Of a stretch of DNA of 11,935 nt, positions 7,796-11,935 are shown in pieces. The stretch comes from an uncultured Treponema sp. (GTDB lineage: Bacteria; Spirochaetota; Spirochaetia; Treponematales; Treponemataceae). Position 1 is the stretch's first letter; the number at the start of each line of letters is the position of its first letter. Under the pieces are notes generated by a model. The model was given only the letters and a program-made list of their open reading frames with translations, did not search any database and was not told the DNA's origin. A program made the translations under genes and the position numbers. Location: positions 1 through 11,935 of the forward strand of contig CALBXN010000218.1 of NCBI GenBank assembly GCA_937890485.1, given 5' to 3'.

Positions 7796-9730
7796 ATGAA
7801 ACGATACATTACATTATCCATATTTTTATTTATTTTACTAGGGAATGCCTTGTATCCTCAACCTAAAACAATCTCAGATAATCTATTTTCTTTATTATCG
7901 GAATCTGGAATAGAAACTGAAATACAACTTTTATCCGATTCTTTATCTGAAGACTTTCCATATTCAATTTTATTTACTTCTCAAACAACAAATCAATACC
8001 CATTGCATAAATTATGTGTAATTATTCCTCAAAAAACTGCAATTTTATTAGAAGAAGAATTAGTAGATTTCATAAAAAAAATTCAAAACGCAAAAACACC
8101 TTATTATGTAGATATTTTACTTTCTGCAGATGATTATAGTCCAATTCCTCAAAGTGTTTTGCCTTACACACCAGCAGGAAGTGCCACGTACATAGAAAAT
8201 TTAGATACAACAGAATATACCGCTGCAATCGTAATTTCAGGTGGAATAGAACCTGAATTAAGCGAAAAATCCACAATTTCTTTTTCTACAAAAGGAAAAT
8301 CTACTCCTCCAAATTTTGTAAAACGAATTATGGATAGTTTTACAACAAGCCAAACAAAATATGTTATAAATTCTTCACTTTTGGCATTTTATCGGCTTGG
8401 AATTATCAATTCAGATGAAATTTTATCATATTTGCTAAATCAAGATATTCCAACGATGCATTTTACACCAACAACAAATATTTTTACTGGAATAGAAAAT
8501 TTTATCTATAATCAACCACCAGTTGATAACGAAAATTGGGATTCACAATACTTTTTTACAAGTCTATTTGGAAAGCCTATTTTTGTTTCAGAAAATATAC
8601 TTATTTTTGTAGTTCTTTTGGCTATTGCTATTGGGTTATTTTTAATTTGTTTTTCATTTTTATTTGGGAAAACAGCTTTTTCTAGGAAAAAAGAATTTAC
8701 AAGAACAGCTATTCTTGTACCACTTATTATAATAATTCTTTTTGCAAGTTTAAGTTTAGGTCAAGTTTTAATTAAAATTATCATACCTCAATACAACGAT
8801 TATCCAATAACTGTTTCCATTTTGAAATTATTAATAACAATTTCATTATATTTAATATTTGCAAGAGTACGATTTTTTCTAAAATTTCCACAAACCACAT
8901 ATATTTATGGATTTTTATTAACATTAGTTACATTTACAAATATTTTTATATTTTCGCTTTGTGACTTATCCTTTTTCTTCTTTTTCTTTGGAGCATACAT
9001 AATTGCATATCTTTCAAGAGCTGTAACAAAAATACCTCTTTTAAGTTTAGCATTACTTACAATGTTAATAATTTTTCTTCCCATCTTTTTTACAGATTTT
9101 GAATCCCTAAAACAAATTCTTGATTTTGTAAATAATGCAACAGTCATTCATAACTTTTTCATCGCACTCTTTATTACACCTTTTGTATTGTTAATTATCA
9201 AAATCTTAGTTCTAGAAAAACTATATAAAAATAATAAATTATCTGACTACAAAAAACTCCTAAAACAACTTGTTATTTTAGTTTCAGTCTTTGCAGGATT
9301 GATAATTTTTTCCTATGTAATAGAACTTGTCATTACAAAAACTCAACCTAACGCAAAAAATATTTTAACAATAACACAAGATAATGAAAATAATTATTTT
9401 ACAGATGCAGTTTCTGAAAAAATTATTTTTGAAAAAAAAGAAATTACTTTATCTTTAAAATCTAATTCTGAAATAATCAAATATATTATTTATATTTCAT
9501 CTCCAATTTTGATTCCAATTTATGATGCTAATTTTCCTTACGATGTAATGACAGAACGAAATACAGCAATTTTTAATCTTGACGAATATCCTCCAAAAGA
9601 TTTTTTATTAAATTTTTCTGCTTCAATTAAATATCCAATTACTATTAATATTTTAGCTTATGTTCAAGTAGATCAAAATCAAATAGTAAAAACAAAAAAG
9701 CAAATTGTAATTAATGGTAACCTAAAATGA
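7796..9730 (+). CDS. polytopic membrane protein with a degenerate M28-peptidase-like N-terminal domain
   Basis: The 644-aa protein starts at ATG 7796, which puts MKRY directly before a signal-like hydrophobic segment (about 5-20); the longer reading from TTG 7760 would bury it. A soluble domain of about 245 residues follows, then some eight membrane helices (about 268-290, 304-325, 338-358, 370-388, 390-408, 413-432, 452-473, 491-511) and a beta-rich C-terminal domain (about 515-644). An even helix number puts both soluble parts outside. Order and spacing of strands in the N-domain (LCVIIP 73-78, DILLSADD 106-113, AAIVISGG 143-150, and a stretch ending in DIPTMHF) recall M28 peptidases of the vacuolar Pff1 type, which also join a peptidase to many helices. 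The metal ligands expected at these places are missing. Function unknown. dinB overlaps its stop by four bases. Confidence 0.9.
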   Translation: MKRYITLSIFLFILLGNALYPQPKTISDNLFSLLSESGIETEIQLLSDSLSEDFPYSILFTSQTTNQYPLHKLCVIIPQKTAILLEEELVDFIKKIQNAKTPYYVDILLSADDYSPIPQSVLPYTPAGSATYIENLDTTEYTAAIVISGGIEPELSEKSTISFSTKGKSTPPNFVKRIMDSFTTSQTKYVINSSLLAFYRLGIINSDEILSYLLNQDIPTMHFTPTTNIFTGIENFIYNQPPVDNENWDSQYFFTSLFGKPIFVSENILIFVVLLAIAIGLFLICFSFLFGKTAFSRKKEFTRTAILVPLIIIILFASLSLGQVLIKIIIPQYNDYPITVSILKLLITISLYLIFARVRFFLKFPQTTYIYGFLLTLVTFTNIFIFSLCDLSFFFFFFGAYIIAYLSRAVTKIPLLSLALLTMLIIFLPIFFTDFESLKQILDFVNNATVIHNFFIALFITPFVLLIIKILVLEKLYKNNKLSDYKKLLKQLVILVSVFAGLIIFSYVIELVITKTQPNAKNILTITQDNENNYFTDAVSEKIIFEKKEITLSLKSNSEIIKYIIYISSPILIPIYDANFPYDVMTERNTAIFNLDEYPPKDFLLNFSASIKYPITINILAYVQVDQNQIVKTKKQIVINGNLK

Positions 9731-10905
9731 TGGTAGATACAAAAACGTGTTTTTTTCATGTGGATTTAGACGCTTTTTTTGCATCCGTAGAGCAATTAGA
9801 TAATCCTGAATTAAAAGGCAAACCTGTAATTGTTGGTGGACTTCCAGGGGAAAAACGAGGAGTTGTTTCAACCTGTTCTTACGAAGCTAGAAAATACGGA
9901 GTTCATTCTGCGATGCCAATTTTCAAAGCAGTAAAACTTTGCCCAAATGGAATTTACCTTCGTGGAAGAATGAAGCGTTATCAAGAAAAATCAAAAGAAG
10001 TAATGAGTATTTTTTCAAATTATTCTCCTGAAATTATGCAAATTTCAATTGATGAAGCATTTTTAGATTTAACTGGAACAGAACGACTTTTTGGAAATCC
10101 TACAGATACTGCAAAAAAATTAAAAAACGAAATTTTTGAAAAAACAGGTCTTACAGTTTCTGTAGGAATTGCATCTAGCAAATATCTTGCAAAAATCGCT
10201 TCTGGTTTAAGAAAACCCAACGGACTTTTTGTAATTCCTTACGGAAAGGAAGAAGATTTTATGCTTAATCTTCCATTGGACAAACTTTGGGGAATAGGAA
10301 ATAAAACTCGTGAACGAATAAATTCCGCAGGATTTTACACAACAAAAGCAATCTATGGAGCATCAAAAGAATTACTGATAAGTCTTTTTGGTAACAGCAC
10401 AGGAAATTTTTTGTACAATACAGTTCGAGGAATAAATAACGACACATTTTCCGGTAAACCAAAATCTCAATCCATAAGCGAAGAACAAACATATCCAACA
10501 GATATTACTGAAGAATACATAATTGACACTGCCCTACTTGAATTATGTTCAAACTGTATGTTTAGAATGTTAAGCGAAGAAAAAAACAGTAAAACAATCT
10601 GCGTAAAAATCCGTTATGAAGATTTTACAACACTTACAATTCAAGAAACATTTCAACGAAGTATATGTTATATTGAAGACTTATTTGAAAAGGCAAAATC
10701 TCTTTTTTACAAAAAATATGAAAGAGGCAGAGGAATTAGACTTTTGGGAGTAGGTTTCCATAATATTCAAGATGGAATTGAAGACCCCCAAGGAGAATTA
10801 TTTGATTTTGGGGATAAGAAAAAACAATCTCTTGAGCAAACAGTGCTAAAATTAAAACAGAAAAATCCCAAACTTCCTTTAACAAAAGCAAGATTGATAG
10901 AATAA
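9727..10905 (+). CDS. dinB: DNA polymerase IV (Y-family translesion polymerase)
   Basis: This polymerase copies past damaged template bases without proofreading. The 392-aa protein has the palm and fingers motif HVDLDAFFAS at 11-20, with catalytic D13 and steric-gate F18. SYEARKYGV at 51-59 and SIDE at 107-110 follow, giving D109 and E110. SVGIASSKYLAKIAS at 145-159 is typical, as is the helix-hairpin-helix WGIGNKTRERI at 188-198. The little-finger domain runs from about 245 to 345. QGELF at 355-359 near the C-terminus fits a sliding-clamp binding peptide. All catalytic residues are present. ATG 9727 overlaps the TGA of the membrane protein gene (ATGA); a second ATG at 9730 is an equally possible start. 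Only a weak GGTAA stands upstream, so translation is probably coupled. No LexA-like operator is evident nearby. Confidence 0.97.
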   Translation: MMVDTKTCFFHVDLDAFFASVEQLDNPELKGKPVIVGGLPGEKRGVVSTCSYEARKYGVHSAMPIFKAVKLCPNGIYLRGRMKRYQEKSKEVMSIFSNYSPEIMQISIDEAFLDLTGTERLFGNPTDTAKKLKNEIFEKTGLTVSVGIASSKYLAKIASGLRKPNGLFVIPYGKEEDFMLNLPLDKLWGIGNKTRERINSAGFYTTKAIYGASKELLISLFGNSTGNFLYNTVRGINNDTFSGKPKSQSISEEQTYPTDITEEYIIDTALLELCSNCMFRMLSEEKNSKTICVKIRYEDFTTLTIQETFQRSICYIEDLFEKAKSLFYKKYERGRGIRLLGVGFHNIQDGIEDPQGELFDFGDKKKQSLEQTVLKLKQKNPKLPLTKARLIE

Positions 10906-10924
10906 AATATTTTTCTGATACTAA

Positions 10925-11788
10925 TTATCTTTCTGCAACAATTGTTTTTATTTTTATTGAATCACCAACATGTATATTTTTTTCTTCAAACCATCCTTTT
11001 GTTACTTCAAGAATACATTTTGCAGGAATTGTATTATAATATGGTTCACAATCATTTGCCTTTCTTTCAATAATATCTACAATAACTCCTTCTCTATTTA
11101 TGTATGCAACAGATAAATCACGTACTACATTTTCAGTAATAAAACCATAAGAACCTTCACTTTCATATTGATACCACATTCCAGCACCATCTGGCAAATA
11201 AGGTCTTCTTGACAATCCTGTATTAGATTCAAAATTATTTGTTACAAGTTCAACTTGAAAGTTAAATTCAGATTTATCTTTTCTTGTAAAATTCAAAACA
11301 ACTGCAAAAGGAAATTTGTAGCAATCAAAACTTAATTTTAATAATTCTGAAACTTTAGTTTGCGTATCCTCATCAAACAAAACTAAAATTGATTCATCTT
11401 CTTCTTTTGTTTTGTTAATTTGAAGTAATTTTTTAATTTCAGAAAGCGAATTTTTAGAACTAATAATTATATTTTTTACTTCTTGATTGATTAGTGTTAA
11501 TGGTTCATCAGATTCAAAATTGTCGATAATATATTTTGCATTATTATGGTCATTGAATATTAAAATATCAAAAAAATTTAAACCATATTTTAATGCTATG
11601 GAAGAATTCATTTCAAAAATTCCAGAAAAAAGCGAATTTTTTTTTATCGCTTTTTTCGCATCCCTAACTGTAAATTTTTTTGCACTAAGAAATGTAATTA
11701 AACATTCTCTGTAGTCATAAACTGTTTTTCCTTCTGATAATACATCTTCAATTGATTTTAATATCTCAAGTTTTGCATTGTCACTCAT
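10925..11788 (-). CDS. DUF192-domain protein with a long unrecognised N-terminal extension
   Basis: The 287-aa protein has a C-terminal DUF192 domain at about 176-282. It shows FQVELVTN at 177-184, GLSRRPYLPDGAGM at 191-204, a strand and turn DLSVAYINREGVIVDI at 224-239, LEVTKGWF at 260-267 and GDSIKI at 275-280. These follow the usual family order; the family's biochemical role is not established. The aromatic and basic WMKNT-like element reads FITENV at 216-221. Most DUF192 proteins are 120-170 aa and often exported. Here about 170 extra residues lie in front, with no signal peptide, so it is probably cytoplasmic. The extension appears to have a helical first part (1-70) and alternating strands and helices (70-170); I do not recognise it. 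It has an ideal AGGAGGT ribosome-binding site and stands alone, converging on dinB with 19 bases between the stops. Confidence 0.88.
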   Translation of the reverse strand: MSDNAKLEILKSIEDVLSEGKTVYDYRECLITFLSAKKFTVRDAKKAIKKNSLFSGIFEMNSSIALKYGLNFFDILIFNDHNNAKYIIDNFESDEPLTLINQEVKNIIISSKNSLSEIKKLLQINKTKEEDESILVLFDEDTQTKVSELLKLSFDCYKFPFAVVLNFTRKDKSEFNFQVELVTNNFESNTGLSRRPYLPDGAGMWYQYESEGSYGFITENVVRDLSVAYINREGVIVDIIERKANDCEPYYNTIPAKCILEVTKGWFEEKNIHVGDSIKIKTIVAER

Positions 11789-11794
11789 GTTAAG

Positions 11795-11801
11795 ACCTCC
11801 T
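11795..11801 (-). promoter_or_regulatory. ideal Shine-Dalgarno AGGAGGT of the DUF192 gene
   Basis: AGGAGGT on the minus strand is six bases before the ATG at 11788. It is the strongest ribosome-binding site in the window and overlaps the proximal arm of a dyad by two bases. Confidence 0.8.
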
Positions 11802-11845
11802 ATCTATCTTCTGATTATTATTATATTTCAGAAAATAATAGATAG
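11800..11845 (-). promoter_or_regulatory. interrupted dyad spanning the DUF192 promoter region
   Basis: CTATCTAT (11800-11807) pairs with ATAGATAG (11838-11845). Inside them TTCTGA (11809-11814) pairs with TCAGAA (11828-11833). A perfect -10 box TATAAT on the minus strand (11820-11825) lies in the central loop. The distal arm falls where the -35 box would be, and no good -35 is visible. This fits an operator covering the promoter. If transcription instead starts upstream of 11845, it would be an RNA hairpin beside the ribosome-binding site. Confidence 0.5.
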
Positions 11846-11881
11846 GTCTCTTGTCAGGGGACATTTTAAATTATAAAAATT

Positions 11882-11935
11882 CTACTCTAACGGAGCAAAG
11901 AAGCCAGTTTCATCTTTGCCAGATCGGTTATGTAA
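11882..11935 (-). CDS. possible C-terminal end of a minus-strand gene cut by the window edge
   Basis: On the minus strand the edge reads 17 sense codons, LHNRSGKDETGFFAPLE, then TAG at 11884-11882. Its GC content (23 of 54 bases) is clearly above the surrounding genes. The reading is too short to recognise a family and could be chance. A 7-bp inverted repeat, GCAAAGA (11895-11901) with TCTTTGC (11913-11919), lies within it. Bases 11846-11881 between this stop and the DUF192 dyad contain no gene; they hold the short palindrome TGTCAGGGGACA. Confidence 0.3.
   Translation of the reverse strand, partial: LHNRSGKDETGFFAPLE

Noticed and set aside
8905..9147. Open frame on the minus strand inside the membrane protein gene, with a lysine-rich run
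   Set aside because: It is the reverse reading of a phenylalanine-rich membrane helix (about residues 392-398 of the protein), with no ribosome-binding site.
10906..10924. Terminator between dinB and the DUF192 gene
   Set aside because: The 19 bases are A/T-rich without a GC stem or a hairpin followed by a T-run, so no terminator is supported.
11487..11714. Plus-strand open frame opposite the DUF192 gene
   Set aside because: Low-complexity antisense reading of the N-terminal region; no start signals and no family likeness.
1..11935. A new defence or CRISPR-like system
   Set aside because: There are no spaced direct repeats, nuclease-effector pairs, reverse transcriptase or toxin-antitoxin-like small gene pairs. 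The repair genes present (recJ, ligA, dinB) are ordinary chromosomal ones in separate transcription units.

Overview
The window is AT-rich bacterial chromosome (roughly 30% GC by eye). Codon choice leans strongly to A/T, and proteins are rich in Lys, Asn and Ile. Tight gene packing, TTG starts, a short spirochete-style lipobox and an unusually long RecJ together suggest a host-associated spirochete, most likely Treponema or a close relative. That assignment is an inference from style and gene content; there is no rRNA marker here.

Layout from left to right. (1) Bases 1-3112, plus strand: the 3' part of recJ (5' end outside the window), overlapped by 8 bases by a secreted M23 (LytM-type) peptidase gene that starts at a TTG. 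(2) Bases 3072-7649, minus strand: a compact four-gene operon. In transcription order it holds an unrecognised 385-aa protein with a GHKL-ATPase-like C-terminal half, a small lipoprotein, trmB (tRNA m7G46 methyltransferase) and ligA (NAD-dependent DNA ligase). ligA meets the M23 gene tail to tail with a 41-base coding overlap. (3) Bases 7650-7795: a divergent promoter region with a near-consensus promoter for the minus operon and a candidate plus-strand promoter placed so close to its gene that the mRNA may be leaderless. (4) Bases 7796-10905, plus strand: a large polytopic membrane protein that looks like a metal-ligand-less M28-type peptidase fused to eight membrane helices, overlapped by ATGA with dinB (DNA polymerase IV). 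(5) Bases 10925-11788, minus strand: a 287-aa protein with a C-terminal DUF192 domain, an ideal AGGAGG ribosome-binding site and a strong dyad around its promoter. (6) Bases 11846-11935: a short, more GC-rich edge that may hold the last codons of another minus-strand gene and possibly the end of an insertion element.

Three genes belong to DNA repair or replication (recJ, ligA, dinB), one to tRNA modification (trmB), and several to the envelope (M23 peptidase, lipoprotein, M28-like membrane protein). I see no CRISPR array, tRNA, rRNA, toxin-antitoxin pair or recognisable defence island. The most interesting material is the three poorly characterised proteins (GHKL-like, M28-like pseudo-peptidase, DUF192 fusion) and the regulatory architecture of the two intergenic regions.
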